Shown here: one piece after another, positions 24,881-32,840 of the stretch
Numbering within the stretch: position 1 is the first letter of the stretch
How the letters are laid out: every line of letters begins with the position of its first letter
The notes under the pieces: generated by a model
Databases searched by the model: none
Seen by the model: only the letters and a program-made list of their open reading frames with translations
Told to the model about the DNA's origin: nothing
Made by a program: the position numbers and the translations under genes
Source: Oscillospiraceae bacterium
Lineage (GTDB): Bacteria; Bacillota; Clostridia; Oscillospirales; Oscillospiraceae
Reading direction: 5' to 3'
Assembly: GCA_017622295.1 (NCBI GenBank)
Contig: JAGARK010000045.1
Span: 1 to 64,000, forward strand
DNA length: 64,000 bases

Positions 24881-26044
24881 TTACCGTTCCTTCTTCATAA
24901 CAAAATTGGTCAACAGAATTCCTCTGCGCTCCACTTGCTGTTCTTTTGTAACTTGATATCCACGCTGTTCAAAGAAAGGTCTTGCTGTAATGGAAGCATG
25001 GGTCGTTAAAATACCTGTGGCTGAAGTAGATTCCAGCGCATCGCAAATGGCCGTGGCAATACCCTGCCGCCCGAAGTCTTTGTGCACATACAGCCGATCC
25101 AGATACCCGCTTTCGTCCATATCTCCGAACCCGACGATCACACCGTTCTTTTCAGCCACCACCGTATGATGGGCCAGGAAAGAATTGTTCCATGCATTCA
25201 AGTCCACCTCGCCCGTAGCCCAGGCATCCAGCTGTGCAGTCGTGTAATCCGCGGCATTGACTGTGTGGACAGTATTGTGGAACAGCTTTGCGAGTTCCGG
25301 ACAGTCTGAACTTCTGTATTCCCGAATGCTTGGTTTCGCCTGGTAGTTGATATTTGCCTTTCTCGCCTGGGAACACAAATCTTTCTTCTGGAGGGTGTAT
25401 TCTTTGCCGTCCTTGATGAAGTGGGTTCCGCACTGGCGGAATTCAAAGGACACATTCTGACGGATGCACTGCTCCCGAAGGGAAAGCACCCAGTCATAGT
25501 ACATAGGTCTGGCAAAACGGTCAGATTCACCGCCGGCCACCACCAGTTCCACACCATCAAGATACTGCTCCAGATCAATGGCAGAAATCATGGGCTGGCA
25601 GATGATGTTCTTGTGCTTGATGGGAAGCTGTGAGAAAATGCTCAGCCGTTCCTCAGCTCTGCGCTGATTCTCCACGGTGCAGCCTACGATCACATTGTCC
25701 CAACCCTCGCCCCAGTCTTCCGGGATGCAGTCCATGAATTGTTCGATCCGCTTGGTCAGGAACAGGAACTGACAGTCAGACCGCTCCCGGATCATATCCC
25801 AGCATTCGCTCCGCCAGCAGTCAGCATCCTCAATCAGAAAGTCCGTGGAAAAGCAGAGGTACACCAGACCGGATTTCATCTTATATTTGCCGTTTTTCTT
25901 CCGTGTGATGGGCTTGCAGAAGTCATCCGTTTTGACGATTTGGTTCGTGTCCACGCCCCGCTTGACGTCGCCCTTGTGGATGTAGCAAAATTTACAGCCC
26001 TCACTGTACCGATGACAGCCACGCCATGGGTTCCAAAGTGCCAT
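24881..26044 (-). CDS. DUF5131 protein fused to a GNAT acetyltransferase
   Basis: 387 residues. Residues 1 to about 230 are DUF5131/Gp37-like: three-cysteine signature near the start (WNPWRGCHRYSEGCKFCYIH), FLFLTKRIEQF, VIVGCTVENQ, VAGGESDRFARPM and a final FRQCGTHF; these proteins resemble radical-SAM folds. Residues about 240-387 are a GNAT N-acetyltransferase (IREYRSSDCPELAKLF, LDRLYVHKDFGRQGIATAI as the acetyl-CoA loop, ARPFFEQRGYQV). Both halves look intact in one frame. The fusion suggests modification of a substrate handled by the DUF5131 part. ATG 26044 follows GAGGGGAAGT. Confidence 0.85.
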   Translation of the reverse strand: MALWNPWRGCHRYSEGCKFCYIHKGDVKRGVDTNQIVKTDDFCKPITRKKNGKYKMKSGLVYLCFSTDFLIEDADCWRSECWDMIRERSDCQFLFLTKRIEQFMDCIPEDWGEGWDNVIVGCTVENQRRAEERLSIFSQLPIKHKNIICQPMISAIDLEQYLDGVELVVAGGESDRFARPMYYDWVLSLREQCIRQNVSFEFRQCGTHFIKDGKEYTLQKKDLCSQARKANINYQAKPSIREYRSSDCPELAKLFHNTVHTVNAADYTTAQLDAWATGEVDLNAWNNSFLAHHTVVAEKNGVIVGFGDMDESGYLDRLYVHKDFGRQGIATAICDALESTSATGILTTHASITARPFFEQRGYQVTKEQQVERRGILLTNFVMKKER

Positions 26045-26164
26045 ACTTCCCCTCCTCCCGTTTTTCTTGATTTTACCATACTCATTTAGGATTTACAAAT
26101 CGTTTATGCATTTGTGCCCGGTTGTGGTATACTGATTTTAGAAACTACATGAGGAGGAATCAGT

Positions 26165-26359
26165 ATGAAAAAATTCATTCCCTACGAGAAGCTTTCCAAG
26201 AAGGAAAAGCGTAAGATCGATCAGGCCAAGCGGCAGACCTGGGGCGAGCTGAATCCCGTTACCAGAAAGCCCGAAAACAGCAAGGCATACAACAGAAAGA
26301 GGACGCAGGATTGGAAGAAGGAACTTCCGAATCCTGCGTCCTTTGTTTTATTTCTTTAG
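26165..26359 (+). CDS. Small basic conserved protein, unknown
   Basis: 64 residues, very Lys/Arg-rich (KKFIPYEKLSKKEKRKIDQAKR, then NPVTRKPENSKAYNRKR). I have seen this type of short basic protein as a free-standing gene in gut Clostridia, with no known role. AGGAGG precedes the ATG. The last 15 codons coincide with a terminator hairpin (26300-26343), so the C-terminal residues are largely dictated by the RNA structure. Confidence 0.7.
   Translation: MKKFIPYEKLSKKEKRKIDQAKRQTWGELNPVTRKPENSKAYNRKRTQDWKKELPNPASFVLFL
26300..26350 (+). terminator. Terminator overlapping the end of the 64-residue gene
   Basis: Hairpin AGGACGCAGGATT(c)GGAAG...CTTCC(g)AATCCTGCGTCCT followed by TTGTTTTATTT; the stem lies inside the coding sequence. 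Confidence 0.75.
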
Positions 26360-26447
26360 AATGAAAGTATTGCATATATTCTTGGAACTGATATAATTAT
26401 TCTGAACTCCGTTTTTTCTATGAATATGATATGAGGATGTGGTTTCC

Positions 26448-26756
26448 ATGAAACAAACTTTTTTCGAGCAATTTGAAGAGTATTGTATTACCCCTGGTAT
26501 TGATTCTGGAAAAGCTAGTTCCTACTCAAGGGCAATTCAATATCTTTGCAATTATTTGAATATTACCAAAATTGATAGACAAGCAGTCATTATGCTTAAA
26601 GGCATCGAGAATGCTGTAAATGATAAAAACTCTTTGGAGTATCAGAATCTGTTGACATTTTTAAAAGGACGGCGTCAAAAATCATATTTGGAAGGTGGCT
26701 TCATTAAGGCTGCTCTAACATATTTCTTTGCATTTTGTAAGGAGAATAACCTTTAA
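26448..26756 (+). CDS. Small all-helical protein, unknown
   Basis: 102 residues from ATG 26448 (GAGG about eleven bases upstream; a GTG at 26439 is possible). Markedly AT-richer than its neighbours, suggesting recent transfer. The stretch YSRAIQYLCNYLNI...GRRQKSYLEGGFIKAALTYFF resembles helical N-terminal regions that precede nuclease domains in some restriction-type proteins, but here nothing follows, so it may be a fragment. Function unknown. Confidence 0.55.
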   Translation: MKQTFFEQFEEYCITPGIDSGKASSYSRAIQYLCNYLNITKIDRQAVIMLKGIENAVNDKNSLEYQNLLTFLKGRRQKSYLEGGFIKAALTYFFAFCKENNL

Positions 26757-26773
26757 TTTATTAGGGAACACCG

Positions 26774-26801
26774 CCCGGAATTGGTACAATCCAGTTCCGG
26801 G
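26774..26801. terminator. Hairpin after 26448-26756
   Basis: CCCGGAATTGG/CCAGTTCCGGG with a six-base loop and a short T-rich tail. Confidence 0.55.
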
Positions 26802-26809
26802 ACTTCTAT

Positions 26810-26838
26810 TTGCATCGTTGCTTTTCTTGCGCTATAAT
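26810..26838 (+). promoter_or_regulatory. Promoter of the alcohol dehydrogenase gene
   Basis: -35 TTGCAT (26810-26815), 17-nt spacer, -10 TATAAT (26833-26838), 28 nt before the ATG. Confidence 0.75.
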
Positions 26839-26866
26839 GGTCTCAAACAAACGGGAGGTACCCACC

Positions 26867-27901
26867 ATGAAAGCTTTAACATACATCGAACACGGAAAAT
26901 TCGCCCTTCTGGACAAGCCCAAGCCGGAGATTCTGGATCCCCGGGATGCGGTTGTTCGGGTTTCACTCAGCAGTATCTGCACCAGCGATCTGCACATCAA
27001 GCACGGCTCTGTGCCTCGGGCGATTCCCGGTATCACGGTGGGCCATGAGATGGTGGGTGTGGTGGAGTCTGTGGGTTCTGCCGTGACCACCGTCAAGCCC
27101 GGCGACCGGGTGACGGTGAATGTGGAGACCTTCTGCGGCGAGTGCTTCTTCTGCCGGCACGGCTTTGTGAACAACTGCACCGATCCCAACGGCGGCTGGG
27201 CGCTGGGCTGCCGTATCGACGGCGGACAAGCTGAGTTTGTCCGGGTTCCCTACGCGGATCAGGGGCTGAACAAGATTCCCGACTCCGTTTCCGATGAGCA
27301 GGCCCTGTTCGTGGGTGATGTGCTGGCCACCGGCTTCTGGGCCGCCCGGATCTCCGAAATTACCGAGGAGGACACCGTCCTCATCATCGGCGCAGGCCCC
27401 ACTGGCATCTGCACCCTGCTCTGCGTCATGCTGAAGAACCCCAAGCGGATCATCGCCTGCGAAAAAGACCCGGCCCGCATCGCTTTTGTGAAGGAGCATT
27501 ATCCTGATGTGCTGGTCTGCCAGCCGGAGGAGTGCAAGGCATTCACGACTGCCAACTCCGATCACGGCGGCGCGGATGTGGTACTGGAAGTAGCAGGTGC
27601 CAAGGGCACCTTCCGCCTGGCCTGGGACTGCGCCCGGCCCAACGCCATCGTCACCGTTGTAGCCCTCTATGACGAACCCCAGACCCTGCCCCTGCCGGAT
27701 ATGTACGGCAAAAACATGACCTTCAAAACCGGCGGCGTCGACGGCTGCGACTGCGCTGAGATTCTCGCACTTATCGAAGCAGGCAAGATCGATACTACAC
27801 CTCTGATTACCCACCGCTATAAGCTGGAAGATATCGAGGAGGCTTACCGCATCTTCGAGAATAAGCTGGATGGTGTTATTAAGGTTGCGGTGGAGCCATA
27901 A
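26867..27901 (+). CDS. Zinc-dependent alcohol dehydrogenase (MDR superfamily)
   Basis: 344 residues from ATG 26867 behind GGGAGG. Catalytic zinc ligands are visible: C in SSICTSDLHI, H-E in VGHEMVGVV; structural zinc cysteines in CGECFFCRHGFVNNC; the Rossmann dinucleotide loop GAGPTG (about 177-182). It oxidises alcohols or reduces aldehydes with NAD(P)H; closest in style to Clostridia secondary/isopropanol-type alcohol dehydrogenases. Own promoter at 26810-26838; the next gene starts 12 nt after the stop. Higher GC than the flanking small genes. Confidence 0.92.
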   Translation: MKALTYIEHGKFALLDKPKPEILDPRDAVVRVSLSSICTSDLHIKHGSVPRAIPGITVGHEMVGVVESVGSAVTTVKPGDRVTVNVETFCGECFFCRHGFVNNCTDPNGGWALGCRIDGGQAEFVRVPYADQGLNKIPDSVSDEQALFVGDVLATGFWAARISEITEEDTVLIIGAGPTGICTLLCVMLKNPKRIIACEKDPARIAFVKEHYPDVLVCQPEECKAFTTANSDHGGADVVLEVAGAKGTFRLAWDCARPNAIVTVVALYDEPQTLPLPDMYGKNMTFKTGGVDGCDCAEILALIEAGKIDTTPLITHRYKLEDIEEAYRIFENKLDGVIKVAVEP

Positions 27902-27913
27902 AGGAGAATTGAT

Positions 27914-28420
27914 ATGAATTTCGCACATCGCTATGCCAAGAAAAAGCCGGATGCCGGAACATATTTTCTGGGAATGCTTATTGGGCTCTTCTTGGGCTAT
28001 ATCTTTCTGCAAATGCCTGGAAACAATGCAGAAATTACACGGGAGGAAGCAACATATCTTGTCGGAACATTGCAAGAATGTGATGCGAATTATCAAAGAG
28101 GACGTATTCATTCGATTGGTTTGACTCTATCTGATATGGAAAAGCAGTTTGTCCATCAGGTTTGTGCCTCAAAAACACTTGCAGATACTTTGAATGCAAT
28201 TCCCGAGAACACAGAAATGACACTTCTTGTTCATCCGGCCAGTCACAATATATTAGAAATCCAGGTGAATGGAGATGTATTGTTGGAATTTAATCGTTCA
28301 CAGGATCTCCTGGCTAACAATGCCGGAGGTTTTGGAATCCTCGGAATCGGCTTGATAGCTCTCGCTATCTTCTGTGGTATTAACTATGTAATATTAGAAA
28401 TTAAACTCTACCGCAAGTAA
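27914..28420 (+). CDS. Membrane protein with two transmembrane helices, unknown
   Basis: 168 residues, helices at about 18-35 (FLGMLIGLFLGYIFL) and about 138-160 (GFGILGIGLIALAIFCGINYV), with an extracytoplasmic or lumenal middle part of about 100 residues (EEATYLVGTLQECDANYQR...). AAGGAG precedes the ATG, and the gene follows the dehydrogenase by 12 nt but is AT-richer. I do not recognise the family. Confidence 0.7.
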   Translation: MNFAHRYAKKKPDAGTYFLGMLIGLFLGYIFLQMPGNNAEITREEATYLVGTLQECDANYQRGRIHSIGLTLSDMEKQFVHQVCASKTLADTLNAIPENTEMTLLVHPASHNILEIQVNGDVLLEFNRSQDLLANNAGGFGILGIGLIALAIFCGINYVILEIKLYRK

Positions 28421-28445
28421 TGCTCTGAAAATTTCATTACGTAAA

Positions 28446-28478
28446 ATGAGGAAGTGGTCACCCACTTCCTCATTTTTT
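28446..28478. terminator. Bidirectional terminator
   Basis: ATGAGGAAGTGG/CCCACTTCCTCAT with TCA loop, followed by TTTTTT on plus; on minus it ends the aldo/keto reductase operon. Confidence 0.88.
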
Positions 28479-28826
28479 CGTCAACTCATAACTCATATCC
28501 ACAAGAAACTTGATTTTCTCATCCTCTGCCGTGCCGTCCAGTACAACTGTGAGCCAATGGGCCTTATTCATATGCCAGCCGGGGAAGATACCCGGCTCCT
28601 CCCGGTAGGAGCCGATCAGTCTGGTGTCACATTTCAGATTCACCACACTGATTTCGCACTCACCTTCAAGTCCCAGATTCTTTCTGGGGATATCCATGAG
28701 GACGGCAAACCACTTCTGGTTCTGCGTATGCCGGAAAACCTAAAAGTTCGGATACCGGGCAAAGAGATACTCTCCGGTGGTGCTGTAGGTATCCGCCAGG
28801 TAGGCGGCTAATTCTTGTCTGTTCAT
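28470..28826 (-). pseudogene. MmcQ/YjbR family protein with an in-frame amber stop
   Basis: The minus frame from ATG 28826 reads MNRQELAAYLADTYSTTG...ARYPNF, then TAG (28740-28742), then continues uninterrupted as VFRHTQNQKWFAVLMDIPR ... NKAHWLTVVLDG ... DMSYELTKK. Apart from the TAG the 118 residues match a complete MmcQ/YjbR-like double-wing DNA-binding protein, where Glu is usual before VFRH, so GAG to TAG is the likely mutation. The start overlaps the stop of the aldo/keto reductase gene (ATGA). The second half could still be made from the internal ATG within FAVLMDIP. Confidence 0.85.
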
Positions 28827-29932
28827 GCTTTCCGAGAAAAGTATTTGTCAATGGTGACCATTCGGCTCATCTGCTTCACGCTGAAGGGGCAGCGGTCTTC
28901 GCAATGGCCGCACTGGAGGCAGGCATCTGCCTTCGTTCCCAGCTTGGTATAGTGTTTGGCGGCGATTTCATCTCCTGCCAGAGCCAGATCGTAATACTTG
29001 TTTACAAGGCCAACGTCGATACCTGCGGGGCAGGGCTGGCAGTGATTGCAGTAAACACAGGTGCCGGAAATGGTATCGGCAGTGAAAGAACCGATGACCG
29101 AATAGTCCTTTTCTTCCTCCGTGGCAGTCAAGAATTTCAGCACCTGATTCAGGTGTTCCATAGTCTGCACGCCGGGCACAGCCACCAACACACCTGGGCG
29201 GTCAATGGCATACTGCAGGCACTGGTTGTGGGTCAGAGCCTGTCCGAAGGGAGAATGCTCTGCGCTGAGCAGCTGACCTGCGAAGAAGGGCTTCATGACA
29301 GAGATACCCACGCCTTCCCTGGCGCAACGCTGGAACAGGTCAACCCGCTCTTTCACCGAGCCGATGCCGTACTCGTCGCCCTTTTCAAAGTCGTAGGCGG
29401 GGTTGATGGAGAACATCATCATGTCAACCAGGCCGGTATCGATGATCCGGTTTGCAACGGAGGGCGTATGGGAAGAGAAACCGATGTGGTGCACGATACC
29501 CTGAGCCTTCAGCTCCTTTATGTAGTCCAGCACACCGATCTCTACCAGTTTATCAAAATCCTCATCGGTATCCACGCAGTGCAGGAAACCAAAGTCCACA
29601 TAGTCGGTGCCCAGCTGCTCCAGTTCCCATAGGAAGGTTTTCTTAATGGTATCAAAATCCCGGCACCAGCCGTATTCTCCGTTCTCATCGTAGACCGCGC
29701 CGAAATGCACCTGCAGGAACACCTGCTCCCGGCGGCCTGCAATGGCCCGACCCACAGGGGCATAGGTGGCGCCGGCAGTGCACATGTCAAAAAAGTTGAT
29801 GCCATGGTCAATGGCCTTGCGGATGATGGCTTCGATCTCATCCACAGGTGTGGTGCCGATACCGCCCAGACCCAGGCCGATGACGCTGAATTTCTCGTGT
29901 TCTGTTCCATGGGGAAGCTGTCTGTATTCCAT
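28823..29932 (-). CDS. Aldo/keto reductase with C-terminal ferredoxin-type Fe-S domain
   Basis: 369 residues from ATG 29932 (GGAGG eight bases upstream). N-terminal AKR barrel: GLGLGGIGT, FFDMCTAGATYAP, DFGFLHCVD, IGFSSHTP. C-terminal cysteine clusters (CVYCNHCQPCPAGIDV and CLQCGHCEDRCPF) bind two 4Fe-4S clusters. Such fused AKRs occur widely in anaerobes as oxidoreductases with unknown substrates. Fourteen nt separate it from the nitroreductase gene; the operon runs 31127 to 28470. Confidence 0.92.
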   Translation of the reverse strand: MEYRQLPHGTEHEKFSVIGLGLGGIGTTPVDEIEAIIRKAIDHGINFFDMCTAGATYAPVGRAIAGRREQVFLQVHFGAVYDENGEYGWCRDFDTIKKTFLWELEQLGTDYVDFGFLHCVDTDEDFDKLVEIGVLDYIKELKAQGIVHHIGFSSHTPSVANRIIDTGLVDMMMFSINPAYDFEKGDEYGIGSVKERVDLFQRCAREGVGISVMKPFFAGQLLSAEHSPFGQALTHNQCLQYAIDRPGVLVAVPGVQTMEHLNQVLKFLTATEEEKDYSVIGSFTADTISGTCVYCNHCQPCPAGIDVGLVNKYYDLALAGDEIAAKHYTKLGTKADACLQCGHCEDRCPFSVKQMSRMVTIDKYFSRKA

Positions 29933-29946
29933 AGTTCTTTCCTCCA

Positions 29947-30636
29947 TTATAAGGTCACACTTCCAATATAGCTATATCCCGGCAGGTCGGTTACGTGGTC
30001 TGCTTTGAAGAATCGGAAGGAATCTTCGTTGCTCACATATAAATGCGCCAAGGCGATGCCTGCATCCAGTCGGCTGCCCTTCCGACTGCACCAAACGTGG
30101 ATGGTATCGCCCTCATGGGCGAAGAACCAGGGCTGGCTGTTGACTGCGGAAGGCGCCAGACGGGCAGGTTCCAGTTTGGGATCAACCTTGTCCGTGATCT
30201 GCTCCATGGATTTGCGTTTGAAGCCCTTCATATCATGGCGCAACTGGTCGCCCTTTGGATGGCCGAATGCCAGCATGATGACAAATTTCATACCCTCCAC
30301 ATGGGTGGTGGTCTTGGGATTCATTCTGCCCATGCCAAGCCAGCAGACACCCAGTCCCAGGGTTTGCAAATACAAATCCATCTGCTGGAACAGGAAGCCA
30401 ATGTTTTCCAGATATCCTTCGGTCTCCTCGGAGTAAACAGTGATCAGCTGAGGGGTGGTCCATGGGCAGATGCACTTGACCTTGTCCCGGCTGACGATGT
30501 CCATACGAACCTTGATTTCCGGATACAGAGGCTTCAGTTCGAATGATAGAATCTTCTCAATCATCTCAGCATCCACCGGCTTACCGGTAAAATTGCGGCA
30601 GGATTTGCGGTGGTAGATCATTTCGTTTAAGGTCAT
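29947..30636 (-). CDS. Nitroreductase family protein
   Basis: 229 residues from ATG 30636 (AGGAGG upstream). Flavin-binding front MTLNEMIYHRKSCRNFTGKPVD, a middle block GLGVCWLGMG, and LAPSAVNSQPWFF, a typical FMN-pocket motif here near the C-terminal half as in the 'putative nitroreductase' (TM1586-type) subfamily. Likely an FMN-dependent NAD(P)H oxidoreductase acting with the adjacent aldo/keto reductase. Confidence 0.88.
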   Translation of the reverse strand: MTLNEMIYHRKSCRNFTGKPVDAEMIEKILSFELKPLYPEIKVRMDIVSRDKVKCICPWTTPQLITVYSEETEGYLENIGFLFQQMDLYLQTLGLGVCWLGMGRMNPKTTTHVEGMKFVIMLAFGHPKGDQLRHDMKGFKRKSMEQITDKVDPKLEPARLAPSAVNSQPWFFAHEGDTIHVWCSRKGSRLDAGIALAHLYVSNEDSFRFFKADHVTDLPGYSYIGSVTL

Positions 30637-30647
30637 ATATTTTCCTC

Positions 30648-31127
30648 CTAGATCAGAGTCATAATGCCCGCCAGCACAGCCGCAATGATCGGATATCCAA
30701 TGACTGTGCCTACCCATTTCCGGATCAGGACGTTCTTCGGAATATAGGGCTGTAAATCTTCCGTACCGGGAATAACCCAGGCTTTTGTATGCCCGACCCA
30801 GTACCAGTCAATGAAGAAGCGGTCAAACAGGCCCATAATCAGCAGAATCACCGTCATCTGCCAGAAGCCATCCCAGAATCCGGTCGCACCGTTGATTCCA
30901 TAAACAAAAGCGGGGGTCAGAGTCACCAATGGCAGAAACAGCACAATGCAGGAGATGATGAAGCTTTTTCTGATTTTCTCTTTTGTTGTAAGGCCCAGTT
31001 CCACGACTCTGGCCTGGACATCATCCTCATACAAAACTACCAGCCCAACAGGGCCATTGGCAATGCCGACGGCGCAATAAATCAGCAGAATAAAGCACAT
31101 TACGACGCCTTCCAATATCAGAATCAT
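30648..31127 (-). CDS. Multi-pass membrane protein, unknown
   Basis: 159 residues from ATG 31127 (AAGGAGG upstream). Four hydrophobic helices (MILILEGVVMCFILLIYCAV, SFIISCIVLFLPLVTL, FWQMTVILLIMGLFDRFFI, WVGTVIGYPIIAAVLAGIM). Motif FDRFFIDWYWVGHTKAW recurs in small membrane proteins of Firmicutes of unknown role. First gene of the operon with nitroreductase and aldo/keto reductase; divergent from the XRE gene at 31357. Confidence 0.75.
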   Translation of the reverse strand: MILILEGVVMCFILLIYCAVGIANGPVGLVVLYEDDVQARVVELGLTTKEKIRKSFIISCIVLFLPLVTLTPAFVYGINGATGFWDGFWQMTVILLIMGLFDRFFIDWYWVGHTKAWVIPGTEDLQPYIPKNVLIRKWVGTVIGYPIIAAVLAGIMTLI

Positions 31128-31251
31128 GGTATGACCTCCTTGAAACATTCTGATTCCATTTTAACTTTCAGAATGTTAAAAGTAAATAAGAATGTTAGAA
31201 TCCCGGTAAATCGCAAAAGTCTACTCATCCTTCTGGATCTAGTTTTAATTC

Positions 31252-31345
31252 GTTCTTTAGAACTACATTTCTAACTTTGGCGATTCTGTAGTTATTCATA
31301 CACCCCGGATATACTATCTTTAGAATTAGTTACTTGTTCTAAAAG
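31252..31345. promoter_or_regulatory. GTTCT(2-3)AGAAC operator sites upstream of the XRE gene
   Basis: GTTCTTTAGAAC at 31252-31263, and an inverted pair TTTAGAA...TTCTAAA ending about 31342, next to the ribosome site. The same dyad (GTTCTAAAGAAC) occurs at 31758-31769 before the next gene, suggesting a small regulon run by the XRE protein. Confidence 0.65.
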
Positions 31346-31356
31346 GAGGGGTAAAG

Positions 31357-31671
31357 ATGGACATGATCGCTATCGGAAGTAAAATCAAAGAAGCTAGAGA
31401 ACGAGCACATCTGACTCAGGAGGAACTGGCTGAGATTGTTGACATCAGCCCCACCCATATGAGTGTAATCGAGCGAGGTGTCAAAACACCCAAGCTGGAT
31501 ACCTTTGTCAGAATCGTAAATGCACTGAATCTCTCCTCTGATGCATTACTGCAAGATGGTATAGAGCATGCCGATAAAAGCATTATGGCTGAGCTTTCCG
31601 TAAGGCTTGGCCGTTTGTCCGAGAAAGAGCAGAACCGTATTCTGAATGCAATCCGGGCACTAACTGAATGA
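31357..31671 (+). CDS. XRE-family transcriptional regulator
   Basis: 104 residues; HTH at about 7-65 (IGSKIKEARERAHLTQEELAEIVDISPTHMSVIERGVKTPK). AAGGAGGGG precedes ATG 31357. A helical tail (LSVRLGRLSEKEQNRILNAIRAL) is typical for dimerisation. Operator-like dyads flank it and precede gene 31811. Strong terminator follows. Confidence 0.9.
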   Translation: MDMIAIGSKIKEARERAHLTQEELAEIVDISPTHMSVIERGVKTPKLDTFVRIVNALNLSSDALLQDGIEHADKSIMAELSVRLGRLSEKEQNRILNAIRALTE

Positions 31672-31678
31672 GTACCTT

Positions 31679-31712
31679 GAGAGTCGGGAAACCGACTCTC
31701 TTTTTTGTTTTC
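31679..31712 (+). terminator. Intrinsic terminator of the XRE gene
   Basis: GAGAGTCGG-GAAA-CCGACTCTC followed by TTTTTTG; stable GAAA tetraloop. Confidence 0.92.
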
Positions 31713-31757
31713 CTCCCATCCTTCGACAGACTTTCCTATTCTTTAGGGTTATACTAA

Positions 31758-31791
31758 GTTCTAAAGAACTACAAAATAGTTCTAATAGAAT
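31758..31791 (+). promoter_or_regulatory. Operators for gene 31811
   Basis: GTTCTAAAGAAC (31758-31769) and an imperfect second copy GTTCTAATAGAAT (31779-31791), 20-50 nt before the ATG. Matches the dyad before the XRE gene. Confidence 0.65.
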
Positions 31792-31810
31792 TATAAGAAA
31801 GGAAAGTACT

Positions 31811-32398
31811 ATGAAAACAATTGAATCCACCCTGACCCGGCTCACCGACCTTTCCATCGTGGAGGATCTAAGGAAAGTCCTCCGGGAGAAAGACCGTGAG
31901 TTCCTGCCTGTGGAGGCAAAGTTCATGGAGGCCGTGAGCGACCTTGCTACCAGAATCGGAAAACATGCAGTTCAGGAGTTAATGACTGCCTGGGATCGAC
32001 AGATCTGCTCCGATCTGGTCTATGCCGGTTACCTGGGTTTCCAGGCCAACCTCCACAATTTCCATAACCCCGTGGCCAGCCAGTTCACCAGACTGGATTA
32101 TGAAACCTTCCTGCGGGAACATATCATGCAGACAATGCCATACCGAAATGAAGCCGAGGCTGCTGCAGCTGCCATCCAGGAGGCTTACACGGAAGCGCTG
32201 AATGAGTATGAGGATGCGATTCGGAACTACTATGTGTACCTGGAAGTCACCGGCCCAAAGCTGGCCCACTTCTGGGGATATCGGTTTGCAAATCAGTTCC
32301 TCCCCTGGGTGGAACCCGGCTATGTCAGCGACGGTGCCCAGACCAGTATGTATGCACTGGAGCTGCACCGGGATCTCGGATTCCGTGTCTGCTCTTGA
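31811..32398 (+). CDS. Soluble helical protein, unknown, probable target of the XRE regulator
   Basis: 195 residues, Glu/Ala-rich and predicted mostly helical (EAEAAAAAIQEAYTEALNEYEDAIRNYYVYLEVTGPKLAHFWGYRFANQFLPWVEPGY). No membrane segment. AAAGGAAAG precedes the ATG. Its upstream region carries two copies of the dyad also found before the XRE gene, so it is likely repressed by that protein. I do not recognise the family. Confidence 0.7.
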   Translation: MKTIESTLTRLTDLSIVEDLRKVLREKDREFLPVEAKFMEAVSDLATRIGKHAVQELMTAWDRQICSDLVYAGYLGFQANLHNFHNPVASQFTRLDYETFLREHIMQTMPYRNEAEAAAAAIQEAYTEALNEYEDAIRNYYVYLEVTGPKLAHFWGYRFANQFLPWVEPGYVSDGAQTSMYALELHRDLGFRVCS

Positions 32399-32423
32399 AG
32401 TTTGATGACTGCTGCGGTATAAT
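32395..32423 (+). promoter_or_regulatory. Promoter of the retron-like RNA
   Basis: -35 TTGAAG (32395-32400), 17-nt spacer, perfect -10 TATAAT (32418-32423). The expected start point (about 32430) coincides with the first base of the a1 repeat. Confidence 0.75.
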
Positions 32424-32430
32424 CCCATCA

Positions 32431-32626
32431 GGAACAATAGCTTTTGTCAGATCTCTGGCACCGGCAGCGAGTCGCTGTCGGGAAGCATTAATTCACCGTA
32501 TTCGCTTGCGCTCAGACGAACTTCTTGCAGTATTTCAGCACACGTTGTGTGCCCACCGCGGCACATTTCATGTGCCCGCACCCCGAATACTGCTGCGCAC
32601 TTCGCCGTACATCATTGTATTGTTCC
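32431..32626 (+). ncRNA. Retron-like msr-msd RNA
   Basis: About 196 nt bounded by a perfect 9-bp inverted repeat: GGAACAATA (32431-32439, a1) and TATTGTTCC (32618-32626, a2). TAGC directly follows a1 (32438-32441), matching the conserved priming-guanosine context of retrons. Inside: hairpin CCGGCAGCG/CGCTGTCGG (32461-32481), and a long stem GCAGTATT/AATACTGC (32527-32534, 32586-32593) enclosing two hairpins GCACAC/GTGTGC (32538-32552) and GCACAT/ATGTGC (32561-32575). The start of a reverse transcriptase gene lies 26 nt downstream. Each element is seen directly; the retron identity is inferred from their combination. Confidence 0.7.
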
Positions 32627-32651
32627 AGACTGTGAGAGGGAGGGAAGTTTC

Positions 32652-32840
32652 ATGATCGTATACAGGGAGCTTTCCTCCCTTGAACGAGACCTAGTCATCA
32701 GTGCCAAGACGCTTTATGCCGTCAGCAATAACATGCAAGCAAAATGCAAGTATCATGGAACTACCCAAAAAGCGGCAGCCCTGGTATCAAACGGAAGAAG
32801 CGTGCATATCTTTGCTGGCAGCAATGATAAAGAGAATTAA
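32652..32840 (+). pseudogene. Retron-type reverse transcriptase, N-terminal remnant
   Basis: The frame starts MIVYRELSSLERDLVISAKTLYAVSNN, which I recognise as the opening of a Clostridia retron-like reverse transcriptase family (SLExDLGIxAxTLYAxSN). After about 27 residues the similarity stops and the frame ends at 32840, whereas intact enzymes run to roughly 300 residues with YxDD. GGGAGG lies nine bases before the ATG. Hence the catalytic part has been deleted and the RNA at 32431-32626 is orphaned. The family match is from memory; the truncation is seen. Confidence 0.6.
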
